A DNA stretch of 64,000 bases. It comes from Pseudoprevotella muciniphila. GTDB lineage: Bacteria; Bacteroidota; Bacteroidia; Bacteroidales; Bacteroidaceae. This document shows, piece by piece, positions 55,795-64,000 of the stretch (positions are counted from its first letter, which is position 1; every line of letters starts with the position of its first letter). The DNA is taken from NCBI RefSeq assembly GCF_003265305.2, contig NZ_CP033459.1:310001-374000 (forward strand), given 5' to 3'. The translations under genes were made by a program, and so were the position numbers. Below the pieces are notes generated by a model, which saw only the letters and a list, made by a program, of their open reading frames with translations, was not told where the DNA came from and made no database searches.

Positions 55795-58263
55795 ATGAAT
55801 TCACAAGATATGCCTCACAATCCGTTCTCTTTAATCGCTGATTATGAAGGCGATATCAAAGATTTGTTTAAGCAAGAGATAGGACAGACATTGCCCATAC
55901 TGCCTTTGCGCAACATGGTTCTGTTCCCAGGTGTTGTTACTCCTGTCATGATTGGCAGGGAATCATCTATGAGGTTAATTGAATTTGCCCGGGATAAGGA
56001 TGAGTTGATAGGTGTCGTAACCCAACAAGATGGCAACATTGACAATCCCAGAGAAAACGACCTGTTCAAAGTTGGTGTCGTAGCAAAAGTCGTTCGCGTC
56101 CTGGAAATGCCAGACGGAGGAGTTACAGTTATATTGCAAAGTTTTGGCAGATTTCGACTTTTGAATATTACAGATGTAAAACCATTTCTTTGGGCAAATG
56201 TCAAACCTGTAAAAGAAGTTTTACCTGGTGCAAACGACAAGGAATTTTCCGTAATGACAGATACTTGTCGGGACCTTTGTATAAAGTACCTTCAAACCAG
56301 CGATGCATTCAGAGAAGAGTCGTCCTTCGCCGTTAAAAACATCAGCAATCCCATTTTTATGGTGAACTTCATCTGTACAAATCTACCATTCGACTTGACA
56401 GAGAAGATTGAATTGCTTGAAGAGGGTAATCAGAAGAAACGCACATCAAAACTTATTTCCATACTATACAGGGAATGCCAGTATGCACAACTCAAGGAAA
56501 GCATACAAAACAAGACCCGTGCAGATCTTGACCAGCAGCAACGCGAGTATTTCCTTCAGCAGCAAATAAAAAACATTCAAAACGAACTCGGCGGAAGCGA
56601 CAACGCAGATAGCAATGAATTGCGAAAAAAAGCCGAGAAGGCAAATATGCCACAAAATGCAAGGGAAATCTTTGACAAAGAACTGGCCAAACTGGAAAGG
56701 ATTAACCCACAAGTACCAGACTACAACGTTCAGTTGAATTACCTGCAGACATTAGTTAGTTTGCCTTGGGGAAAGATGTCAAAAGACAATCTGAATCTCG
56801 TGAACGCCAAGAAGATTCTGAACAAAGACCACTATGGAATGGAACGCGTGAAAGATCGTATTCTTGAATATCTTGCCTCCATTTCATACCGAAAAACCAT
56901 AAAAGCACCCATTATCTGTCTTTACGGACCTCCGGGCGTTGGAAAGACATCACTCGGTAAGAGTATAGCAAAGGCGCTTGAACGAAAATACGTCAGAGTA
57001 AGTCTTGGCGGAGTACACGATGAAGCAGAAATTCGAGGTCATAGACGTACATACATTGGCGCTATGCCAGGTCGGATATTGAAAAGTTTGATCAAGGCAG
57101 AAACCAACAATCCTGTCTTCGTACTTGATGAAATTGACAAAATTTCGCAAAACAACTACAATGGCGACCCGCAATCTGCACTTCTTGAGGTGCTCGACCC
57201 TGAGCAGAACAATGCATTCCACGACAACTTTCTCGACATAGACTATGACCTCTCAAACGTCATGTTCATTGCGACGGCCAACACACTGTCAACCATTCCT
57301 TCTGCCTTGCTCGACAGAATGGAAATCATTGAGGTGGAAGGCTACCTCACTGAGGAGAAGAAAGAAATTGCACGTCGGCACCTTATCCCAAAAGAATTGA
57401 AAAAATACAGGAAGGAATTGGCTGACTGCATTAAACTGCCGATGAAATCTATTGAATATATCATCGAGAAATATACACGCGAGAGCGGAGTCAGAGGTTT
57501 GGAGAAACAGATAGAGAAAATCGTAAGGAAAATCTCACTCAAGAAAGCGCTTGCCGAAGACGTCCCTCTTGATAGTAGTATCGATATCAAGACTGTCGAA
57601 ACACTTCTTGGTAAACCGCCTTATAACAGAGATAAATACCAAGGAAATGACTATGCCGGTGTAGTCACAGGACTGGCATGGACCTCAGTTGGAGGTGAAA
57701 TTCTTTTTATAGAGTCCGGGGCTTGCAAGAGCAAAAATCCAACGTTGACACTAACGGGAAACCTGGGGGATGTAATGAAAGAATCCGCAGTAATCGCACT
57801 CGAATACGTTAAAGCGCATGCCGCTGATTTGAGCATCGACTACCGCATATTCGAGCAATGGAGCATTCATGTCCATGTGCCGGAAGGCGCAACGCCTAAG
57901 GATGGTCCTTCTGCTGGCATTACGATTGCAACAAGCATAGCCAGTGCACTGACACAGCGAAAGATAAGAAAACAACTTGCCATGACCGGCGAAATCACAC
58001 TGAGAGGAAAAGTGTTGCCCGTTGGTGGAATCAAGGAAAAGATTCTCGCAGCAAAACGTGCAGGGGTTACGGAAATCATCATCAGCAAGGAAAATGAAAA
58101 GGATATTGAAGAAATAAACGAAAAATACCTTGCAGGGCTTTCTTTCCATTACGTTGAAAACGTGAGCGAAGTCTTCGACTATGCACTATTGGACGAAAAG
58201 GTGGCAAGACCTATTGTTTTTGATGTCTCAAATAATGACAGTTCCAAAATTCTAAATAATTGA
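55795..58263 (+). CDS. lon: ATP-dependent protease Lon
   Basis: An 822-residue AAA+ serine protease. N-terminal LON substrate domain (TLPILPLRNMVLFPGVVTPV, about 33-52), coiled coil (about 230-300), AAA+ core with Walker A GPPGVGKTSLGKS (about 378-390) and Walker B FVLDEIDKIS, and C-terminal peptidase with Ser706 in PKDGPSAG and the catalytic Lys in GGIKEK (about 747-749). It degrades misfolded and regulatory proteins. Its stop codon overlaps the tgt start (TTGA). Length is normal. Confidence 0.97.
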   Translation: MNSQDMPHNPFSLIADYEGDIKDLFKQEIGQTLPILPLRNMVLFPGVVTPVMIGRESSMRLIEFARDKDELIGVVTQQDGNIDNPRENDLFKVGVVAKVVRVLEMPDGGVTVILQSFGRFRLLNITDVKPFLWANVKPVKEVLPGANDKEFSVMTDTCRDLCIKYLQTSDAFREESSFAVKNISNPIFMVNFICTNLPFDLTEKIELLEEGNQKKRTSKLISILYRECQYAQLKESIQNKTRADLDQQQREYFLQQQIKNIQNELGGSDNADSNELRKKAEKANMPQNAREIFDKELAKLERINPQVPDYNVQLNYLQTLVSLPWGKMSKDNLNLVNAKKILNKDHYGMERVKDRILEYLASISYRKTIKAPIICLYGPPGVGKTSLGKSIAKALERKYVRVSLGGVHDEAEIRGHRRTYIGAMPGRILKSLIKAETNNPVFVLDEIDKISQNNYNGDPQSALLEVLDPEQNNAFHDNFLDIDYDLSNVMFIATANTLSTIPSALLDRMEIIEVEGYLTEEKKEIARRHLIPKELKKYRKELADCIKLPMKSIEYIIEKYTRESGVRGLEKQIEKIVRKISLKKALAEDVPLDSSIDIKTVETLLGKPPYNRDKYQGNDYAGVVTGLAWTSVGGEILFIESGACKSKNPTLTLTGNLGDVMKESAVIALEYVKAHAADLSIDYRIFEQWSIHVHVPEGATPKDGPSAGITIATSIASALTQRKIRKQLAMTGEITLRGKVLPVGGIKEKILAAKRAGVTEIIISKENEKDIEEINEKYLAGLSFHYVENVSEVFDYALLDEKVARPIVFDVSNNDSSKILNN

Positions 58264-59390
58264 AATTCAAGTTACAACACACATCAGCGAATTCCTGTGC
58301 AAGGGCAGGTGAATTTACCACTGACCACGGAGTAATCAAGACGCCAATTTTCATGCCGGTTGGCACCGTAGGTAGTGTCAAGGCGGTGCATTTCCATGAA
58401 CTGAAAAATGAGGTCAAGGCTCAAATCATTTTGGGCAATACGTATCATCTTTATTTAAGACCTGGTACAGAAATTCTGGAAACTGCCGGCGGGCTCCATA
58501 GATTCATAGGCTGGGACCGACCAATTTTGACTGACAGCGGTGGTTTTCAGGTGTTCTCACTTGCTGGTATAAGAAAACTTACCACAGAGGGATGTGAGTT
58601 CAGAAGTCATATTGATGGCAGCAAGCATTTCTTCACACCTGAAAGAGTTATAGACATAGAACGCGTCATAGGTGCAGACATTATGATGGCATTTGATGAA
58701 TGTCCTCCTGGCACAGCAGACTATGACTATGCCAAAAAGAGTTTGTCTCTGACGCACGATTGGCTTACAAGGTGTTTCAAGAGATTTAACGAGACAGAGC
58801 CATTATATGGACATGCTCAGTCGCTATTTCCTATTGTTCAGGGATGTGTCTATAAGGATCTCAGGCAAGAAAGTGCGAGATATGTATCCCAGTTCGATGC
58901 AGATGGCTACGCCATAGGTGGGTTAGCGGTTGGCGAACCTACGGAGAAGATGTATGAAATGATAGAGGTAGTGAATGACATCTTGCCTATAAATCGCCCA
59001 CGATATCTTATGGGTGTAGGAACTCCTCAAAATATTCTTGAAGCAATTGATAGGGGCGTGGACATGTTTGATTGTGTGATGCCCACAAGAAATGGACGTA
59101 ATGCCATGCTTTTCACATCTCAGGGCGTTATCAACATGAGAAATGCCAAATGGGCAACAGATTTCACACCCATAGACCCCTGTGGAACAGCAAGTGTTGA
59201 CCAAACTTGCACCAAGGCATATCTTCATCACCTCTTCAAAGCAAAAGAGTATCTTGCCTTGCAAATTGCAAGTATTCACAACCTTTCATTCTATTTATGG
59301 TTGGTTGGAGAAGCAAGAAAGCATATTATCGCAGACAATTATGCCAGTTGGAAAGCAGAAATGCTGGAAAGGTTGTCTGTCAGGTTGTAA
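58260..59390 (+). CDS. tgt: Queuine tRNA-ribosyltransferase (Tgt), zinc site altered
   Basis: A 376-residue TIM-barrel enzyme exchanging guanine for preQ1 or queuine in tRNA position 34. LTDSGGFQVFSL (Asp of the base site) and DMFDCVMPTRNGRNAMLF (nucleophile Asp) are intact. The structural zinc site is not: the family has CxCx2C then a His, but here residue 308 is Cys, 310 is Thr and 313 is Val, with an extra Cys at 317; His340 is kept. The only sensible start is TTG at 58260, overlapping the lon stop by 4 bp, so the two are coupled. Confidence 0.95.
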   Translation: MKFKLQHTSANSCARAGEFTTDHGVIKTPIFMPVGTVGSVKAVHFHELKNEVKAQIILGNTYHLYLRPGTEILETAGGLHRFIGWDRPILTDSGGFQVFSLAGIRKLTTEGCEFRSHIDGSKHFFTPERVIDIERVIGADIMMAFDECPPGTADYDYAKKSLSLTHDWLTRCFKRFNETEPLYGHAQSLFPIVQGCVYKDLRQESARYVSQFDADGYAIGGLAVGEPTEKMYEMIEVVNDILPINRPRYLMGVGTPQNILEAIDRGVDMFDCVMPTRNGRNAMLFTSQGVINMRNAKWATDFTPIDPCGTASVDQTCTKAYLHHLFKAKEYLALQIASIHNLSFYLWLVGEARKHIIADNYASWKAEMLERLSVRL

Positions 59391-59427
59391 AGCACTGACC
59401 AAATTACTGTATTTTGCATTTTTATAT

Positions 59428-59435
59428 TATTTTTG
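59428..59435 (+). promoter_or_regulatory. Candidate -7 box before the LptF/G-like gene
   Basis: TATTTTTG fits the -7 consensus exactly; the -33 position is poor. Start near 59442. Confidence 0.35.
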
Positions 59436-59497
59436 CACTATAAATTCATTTGTAACGAGATTTGAAAAATCGAATTGGGAATTGGTTCAATAGTGCG

Positions 59498-60601
59498 ATG
59501 GATGCTCTGCACATCAAGCGTATCGACCGCTATATCATATGGCGGTTCATCAGCACGTACTTTTTCCTTCTTCTGATTATCATTGCTATTGCTGTCATTT
59601 TCGATTACAACGAGAAAATCGACAAGTTTTCAAATAGCGGAGTAGGATTGGGCAGAATCATAACCGAGTATTATTTTAACTTCATACCTTACTTCATCAA
59701 TCTCTTCAGTCCGCTGTTTGTATTTATAGCCGTAATCTTTTTCACTACGAACTTGGCAAGTAAGTCAGAAATCATAGCCATGAAGGCTGCTGGAATGAGT
59801 TTCAAGCGATTGCTGCGACCTTACATGATTACTGCAGGCATCATTGCCATAATTACATTCTATCTCGGTGCATTTGTGATACCAAAGGGCAATGTGGCAC
59901 GCGTTAATTTTGAAAACACATATATCAAAAAGAAAAAGATAACGAGTGTTGATAATGTGCAACTCGAAGTGGACAAAGGAATAGTCGCCTTTATTCAGCA
60001 CTTCGACAACACCACAAAAAGCGGATATGGCTTTTCGCTCGACAAGTTCAAGAATAAAAAACTTGTATCCCACTTTACTGCACAAAACATTCAGTACGAC
60101 ACCTTGTCCGACCATCGCTATACCTGGCATCTAAGCATCTGCCAATCAAGGGTTTTCAATGGTTTAAGAGAGAAAATAGAGTATAAGGATAAAGTGGACT
60201 CTATTATAAAAATAGAACCCGCCGACCTTATCAATACTCGAAATCAACAGGAAACAATGACGCTCCCAGAATTGAACGAGTACATAGAGAAACAGAAAAT
60301 GCGTGGTGCAGCAAATGTCAGCACATTTGAAGTAGAGTTCCACAAACGCTTTGCCATGCCTTTTGCTGCCTTTATACTCACTCTGATCGGGGTGTCACTA
60401 TCAAGTGAGAAACGAAAGGGAGGGGGAATGGGTACATCCATCGGTATAGGACTGGCTTTGAGTTTTTCCTATATACTGTTCCAAACAGTGAGTTCCACAT
60501 TCGCTGTAAATGGCGGATGGCCACCCATGCTCTCAGCATGGATTCCTAACATACTCTTTGCTGCAATAGCCATATATTTATACAAACGTAATCCGGCATA
60601 A
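59498..60601 (+). CDS. LptF/LptG-family lipopolysaccharide export permease
   Basis: About 367 residues with the LptF/LptG (YjgP/YjgQ) layout: three helices near the N-terminus, a large periplasmic beta domain (about 130-260) and three C-terminal helices. IKRIDRYIIWRFISTYFFLLLI (about residues 6-27), LASKSEIIAMKAAGMSFKRLL (about 91) and the late stretch VSLSSEKRKGGGMGTSIGIG (about 307) are family marks. It would form the membrane part of the LPS transporter with LptB. ATG at 59498 is preferred; a TTG at 59462 would add 12 residues. The DEAD-box gene follows after 24 bp. Confidence 0.9.
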   Translation: MDALHIKRIDRYIIWRFISTYFFLLLIIIAIAVIFDYNEKIDKFSNSGVGLGRIITEYYFNFIPYFINLFSPLFVFIAVIFFTTNLASKSEIIAMKAAGMSFKRLLRPYMITAGIIAIITFYLGAFVIPKGNVARVNFENTYIKKKKITSVDNVQLEVDKGIVAFIQHFDNTTKSGYGFSLDKFKNKKLVSHFTAQNIQYDTLSDHRYTWHLSICQSRVFNGLREKIEYKDKVDSIIKIEPADLINTRNQQETMTLPELNEYIEKQKMRGAANVSTFEVEFHKRFAMPFAAFILTLIGVSLSSEKRKGGGMGTSIGIGLALSFSYILFQTVSSTFAVNGGWPPMLSAWIPNILFAAIAIYLYKRNPA

Positions 60602-60625
60602 ACGCTTACAAAGCAATATATTTAG

Positions 60626-61948
60626 ATGTATTTTGAAGATTTAAGATTGTCCGAAGATATACTTGATGCGCTTTACGACATGAAGTTTGAGAAGTGTACG
60701 CCTATACAGGAAAGATGCATTCCACTCATTCTTGAAGGTAAGGATGTGGTTGGCATCGCGCAGACAGGAACAGGTAAAACAGCGGCATATCTGCTCCCAC
60801 TGATGTCCATACTTCAAAATAAACCGCATGACAAAGACAGAGTAAATTGCTTGATTATGGCACCCACACGCGAACTCGCACAACAAATTGACCAGGCATT
60901 GCAGGGATTCGGCTATTATACAAACATAAGTGGTGTGGCTATTTATGGCGGCAATGACGGCATAAGATATGAACAGGAAAGAAAAAGCCTTCAGATGGGT
61001 GCTGACATCGTAATTGCAACGCCTGGACGACTGCTTACACACATTGATCTTGGCACACTCTCATTATCCGGCACAACCCATCTTGTGTTGGATGAGGCTG
61101 ACCGTATGCTCGACATGGGTTTTGCCGACGATATCCTGAAAATTGTGAGCCACATGCCTAAGGACAGACAAACAGTTCTTTTTTCAGCCACCATGCCCGA
61201 GAAAACGGCAGAACTGGCACATGCCATCATGCACAACCCACAAGAAGTAAAAATCGCGGTTAGCAAGCCTGCAGACAATATCAAACAGACCATATATCAC
61301 TGCTCAAACAAGGACAAGAACAAACTGGTTGAACACATACTTACAGAAAATGTTCCACACAGATTGCTCTTATTTGCCTCAAAAAAGACAAAAGTCAAGG
61401 AACTTGCCATACAATTCACAAGACTGTACAGCAAGAAAGGCAATAATCAGATAGCCGTTGGAGCAATGCACTCCGACCTTGACCAGAAAGACCGAGAAAA
61501 AGCAATCCTGGCTTTCAAGGCAGGACGCATACAACTACTCATTGCAACTGATATTGTGGCAAGAGGCATTGATATTGATGATATAGAAATGATTATCAAC
61601 TACGATGCGCCGAAGGATGCTGAGGACTATGTCCACCGTATCGGAAGGACGGCAAGAGCCGGACGTTCGGGACAGGCCATCACTTTAATCGGAGAAGACG
61701 ATTTCAGTGCGCTCCGAAATATAGAGCGACTTCTCGGAAAAAAAATTCCACAAGGAGTTCTGCCCGAAGGGTTGTCAGCGCCTTCAATACCAGAGAGGCA
61801 TACATCAAGCAAAAGGACAAAACACAAAACAAAACGCAATAATAATTCCAACGACAAATCATCAGCAAAAAGCCATAAATCACATCAAAAGAACAACAAG
61901 AGCAAAAACAACAAGCAAGTACGAAACTCTCAAAATCCAAATAAATGA
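60626..61948 (+). CDS. DEAD-box RNA helicase (RhlE-like)
   Basis: A 440-residue ATP-dependent RNA helicase. Q motif region FEKCTPIQERCIP, motif I AQTGTGKT, Ia PTRELAQQ, II VLDEADRML, III FSATMPE, V ATDIVARGIDIDD and VI YVHRIGRTARAGRSG are all in place. Residues about 385-440 are a basic, Asn/Lys/Ser-rich tail (KRTKHKTKRNNNSN and on), a common RNA-binding extension. It likely remodels ribosomal or messenger RNA. Its stop overlaps the next gene by 4 bp (ATGA). Confidence 0.96.
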   Translation: MYFEDLRLSEDILDALYDMKFEKCTPIQERCIPLILEGKDVVGIAQTGTGKTAAYLLPLMSILQNKPHDKDRVNCLIMAPTRELAQQIDQALQGFGYYTNISGVAIYGGNDGIRYEQERKSLQMGADIVIATPGRLLTHIDLGTLSLSGTTHLVLDEADRMLDMGFADDILKIVSHMPKDRQTVLFSATMPEKTAELAHAIMHNPQEVKIAVSKPADNIKQTIYHCSNKDKNKLVEHILTENVPHRLLLFASKKTKVKELAIQFTRLYSKKGNNQIAVGAMHSDLDQKDREKAILAFKAGRIQLLIATDIVARGIDIDDIEMIINYDAPKDAEDYVHRIGRTARAGRSGQAITLIGEDDFSALRNIERLLGKKIPQGVLPEGLSAPSIPERHTSSKRTKHKTKRNNNSNDKSSAKSHKSHQKNNKSKNNKQVRNSQNPNK

Positions 61949-62601
61949 AATATTCAGTCCTGCCAGCCATTTGTTTTGTATTCATCTTTGCTTCGTGTGA
62001 AAAAAAGGTGGATATGAATTTTAGCACTTCGCCGCTTTCTGTTTCAGACTCAATACTGATTTTTGGAACTACAAGTGATACAACAGTCGTAGATTCAACG
62101 CAAATCAGAAACACGTCCGATCCAACATATTCCTACGACAACAATCCGTCCTCCATCTTGAGAACAACAAGCATGTCGGCAGATTCATTAAGTCATATTT
62201 CACCCGACTTGAAACCAACTTCGCCTGTTATAGTTACAGATGATTATGCCAATGCCGAGCCAGAAAAGCCAATAAAAAGAAGTTCGGCAAATGTTAAGTC
62301 AGACAGTAAAACCACCACGCCTTTCGAACAAAGACAAAGACCGGCTGAAACAACTGCGCCTCGTGAAGTACACACTGGAGTGAGTATTAAACCAATTGAA
62401 ATCCCCCAAGACATCGCAAGTTGTAAGAATCTTCTCTCACAGCAGGAACGATTGTTTCAGAACGAGAGAAATCCGGAACGTAAAGAGCAAATCAGACAAA
62501 ACATCATTTCTTTGACTGATAAAATACGCTATGAAGCAAAGTGGAAAGGCGATGACGAAACATACAATGAGGCAAAAAACACCTACGAGAAATATAAATA
62601 G
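61945..62601 (+). CDS. Predicted lipoprotein of unknown function (218 aa)
   Basis: A 218-residue protein with a lipoprotein signal (LPAICFVFIFASCEKK; the Cys at 18 is the lipobox Cys), followed by a long Ser/Thr/Pro-rich disordered stretch (about 20-150) and a charged helical C-terminal domain (about 155-218; NLLSQQERLFQNERNPERKE and on). It is translationally coupled to the helicase by a 4-bp overlap, an unexpected partner. I do not recognise a family. The C-terminal helix may mediate oligomer or protein contacts. Confidence 0.75.
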   Translation: MKYSVLPAICFVFIFASCEKKVDMNFSTSPLSVSDSILIFGTTSDTTVVDSTQIRNTSDPTYSYDNNPSSILRTTSMSADSLSHISPDLKPTSPVIVTDDYANAEPEKPIKRSSANVKSDSKTTTPFEQRQRPAETTAPREVHTGVSIKPIEIPQDIASCKNLLSQQERLFQNERNPERKEQIRQNIISLTDKIRYEAKWKGDDETYNEAKNTYEKYK

Positions 62602-62647
62602 TTTGTTCAAAAACGAATAATATTTCATGCCTTTTTGATTTTTTTAC

Positions 62648-62678
62648 TTTGTTACATAAAAAAAAACTGCTAAATTGC
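62648..62678 (+). promoter_or_regulatory. Candidate promoter of the EF-G2 gene
   Basis: TTTG at 62648-62651, 19-bp spacer and TAAATTGC at 62671-62678 (two mismatches in the -7 TTTG half). Start near 62684, with a leader of about 65 nt. Confidence 0.4.
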
Positions 62679-62748
62679 GCCCGTTTTTGGCAGAACAATG
62701 CCACGAGCGATTTATTCCATACTGCATCAAAACAATAAAACCAATATC

Positions 62749-64000
62749 ATGAAAGTTTACAAATCTCAAGAAATCAAGAACATTGCGTTGTTAGGAAACG
62801 ATGGCTCAGGGAAGACCACTCTGACAGAAGCCTTAGTTTTCGAGAGTGGTCAAATCAAACGCAGAGGTCGTATCACACAGAAAAACACTGTCAGCGACTA
62901 TTTCCCGGTAGAACAGGATTATGGTTACTCGGTTTTCTCAACCGTATTCCATGTAGAACGCAACAATAAGAAACTTAACATTATTGACTGCCCGGGTAGT
63001 GACGACTTTGTTGGAGCAGCACTTACGGCATTGAACGTTACAGACACTTGCATACTCCTCTTAAATGGAACAGTGGGTCTGGAAGTAGGCACACAAAATC
63101 ATTTCAGATATACCGAACGTCTAAAAAAACCGGTTATTTTCCTTGTTAATCATCTTGACGATGAGAAAACCGATTTCGACAACGTGGTAGAACAACTCAA
63201 AGCAGCATACGGCAACAAGTGCGTGCCAGTACAATATCCTCTGAATGTAGGTCAAGACTTTAACAGCGTTATAGACGTGTTGCTGATGAAGAAACTGACC
63301 TATCAGAACGATGGCGGAGACTATAAAGTGGAGGATATCCCCGACGCAGAGAAAGACAAGGCAATGGAATGGCATCAGGCACTCGTAGAAGCAGCCGCTG
63401 AAAACGATGAAACACTGATGGAGAAATTCTTCGAAGAAGGAGAACTCACAGAAGACGAATTGCGAGAAGGACTTCGCAAAGGACTCGTTTCACGTTCCGT
63501 TTACCCCATATTCACAGTTTGTGCATACAAGAACATGGGTGTTGGCAGACTGATGGAGTTTTTGAGCAATGTCGTTCCCTACGTAAACGAAATGCCTGCA
63601 GTTCACAACACACGCGGTGAAGAAGTTACTCTCGACCCGAATGGTCCTACAAGCGTATTCTTCTACAAGACCGGTGTTGAACCACATATCGGTGAGGTGC
63701 AATATTTCAAGGTAATGTCAGGAACACTTAAGGCTGGCGACGAATTGACAAATGCAGACAGGGGCAGCAAGGAGCGCATCGGACAAATCTATGTAAGCAC
63801 CGGAGCAACCCGAGAAGCAGTAGACCAAATTTCTGCAGGCGACATAGGTTGTACAGTGAAACTAAAGGATGTACGCACGGGCAACACCCTGAATGCTAAA
63901 GACTGCGACAACAAGTTCAATTTCATAAAATATCCCAACCCGAAATACACACGCGCTATACGTGCCGTTGAAGAGAGCAATACAGAAAAACTCATGGTGG
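62749..64000 (+). CDS. EF-G paralogue with altered GTPase centre (EF-G2-like), 3' end outside window
   Basis: The first 417 residues of an elongation factor G-type protein. G1 is GNDGSGKTT (16-24). The G3 motif reads DCPGSDDF (80-87) where EF-G has DTPGHVDF, so the catalytic His is replaced by Ser84. The switch I RGIT motif is missing and G4 is NHLD (134-137) instead of NKxD. Domain II follows (about 300-400). An EF-G paralogue lacking GTPase activity (EF-G2) is known in Bacteroides thetaiotaomicron, where it supports translation during gut colonisation; this gene fits that type. The gene runs off the window. The start is the ATG at 62749, about 65 nt after a candidate promoter. Confidence 0.9.
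   Translation, partial: MKVYKSQEIKNIALLGNDGSGKTTLTEALVFESGQIKRRGRITQKNTVSDYFPVEQDYGYSVFSTVFHVERNNKKLNIIDCPGSDDFVGAALTALNVTDTCILLLNGTVGLEVGTQNHFRYTERLKKPVIFLVNHLDDEKTDFDNVVEQLKAAYGNKCVPVQYPLNVGQDFNSVIDVLLMKKLTYQNDGGDYKVEDIPDAEKDKAMEWHQALVEAAAENDETLMEKFFEEGELTEDELREGLRKGLVSRSVYPIFTVCAYKNMGVGRLMEFLSNVVPYVNEMPAVHNTRGEEVTLDPNGPTSVFFYKTGVEPHIGEVQYFKVMSGTLKAGDELTNADRGSKERIGQIYVSTGATREAVDQISAGDIGCTVKLKDVRTGNTLNAKDCDNKFNFIKYPNPKYTRAIRAVEESNTEKLMV

Overview
The window looks like chromosome of a Bacteroidales bacterium, most likely Prevotella in the broad sense. This rests on gene content and signals, not on a database search. Marker content includes a eukaryote-type (GT3) glycogen synthase, a six-gene Na+-NQR operon, a DUF4831 protein, a BspA-like leucine-rich-repeat protein, a Bacteroidales-type AIR-synthase-like protein and an EF-G2 paralogue with an altered G3 motif. 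Promoters fit the Bacteroidetes pattern TTTG-N19-21-TAnnTTTG, the tRNA genes do not encode CCA, and Shine-Dalgarno sequences are weak. There is no phage, integrase, insertion sequence or CRISPR array; this is mostly core chromosome with a few accessory patches.

Layout. 1-9.6 kb: a divergent glycogen locus (GH57 amylase, glycosyltransferase and debranching enzyme leftward; GT3 synthase and glucan phosphorylase rightward), with a near-consensus promoter facing each way in the shared spacer. 9.7-11.2 kb: acetyltransferase plus CE4 deacetylase. 11.2-13.3 kb: a structured 5' region followed by two genes for ADP-ribose chemistry (macro-like/DUF1810 fusion and ADP-ribosylglycohydrolase). 13.5-15 kb: five tRNAs around an unknown gene. 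15-20 kb: an S24 repressor-like gene, then a leftward set of HD phosphohydrolase, AlaX-type editing protein, GH29 fucosidase and CBM9-like protein. 20-25.5 kb: serS, ruvX, def and a secreted GH2 beta-galactosidase. 25.6-30.5 kb (leftward): methyltransferase, DUF4831, Nnr, HAD phosphatase, rfbA. 30.7-35.9 kb (rightward): TPM protein, LemA, AIR synthase-like, a six-repeat secreted protein, prfA, pyrF. 36-48.2 kb (leftward): aspS, carB, carA and nqrF-E-D-C-B-A, transcribed A to F. 48.2-49.9 kb: an intergenic element, a small membrane protein, a frameshifted mini-ORF and a BspA-like protein. 50-54.4 kb (leftward): OPT transporter, nspC, galE. 54.5-64 kb (rightward): Sel1 protein, lon, tgt, LptF/G permease, DEAD-box helicase, a lipoprotein and the start of an EF-G2 gene.

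The glycogen genes make and break a UDP-glucose-derived store; galE, in the same window, interconverts UDP-glucose and UDP-galactose. carAB, pyrF and aspS cover pyrimidine and aspartate use, and NQR supplies a sodium gradient. The least explained parts are the ADP-ribose cassette with its leader, the histone-H1-like tail on the amylase, the zinc-site-deficient Tgt, the six-fold repeat protein and the intergenic element before nqrA.
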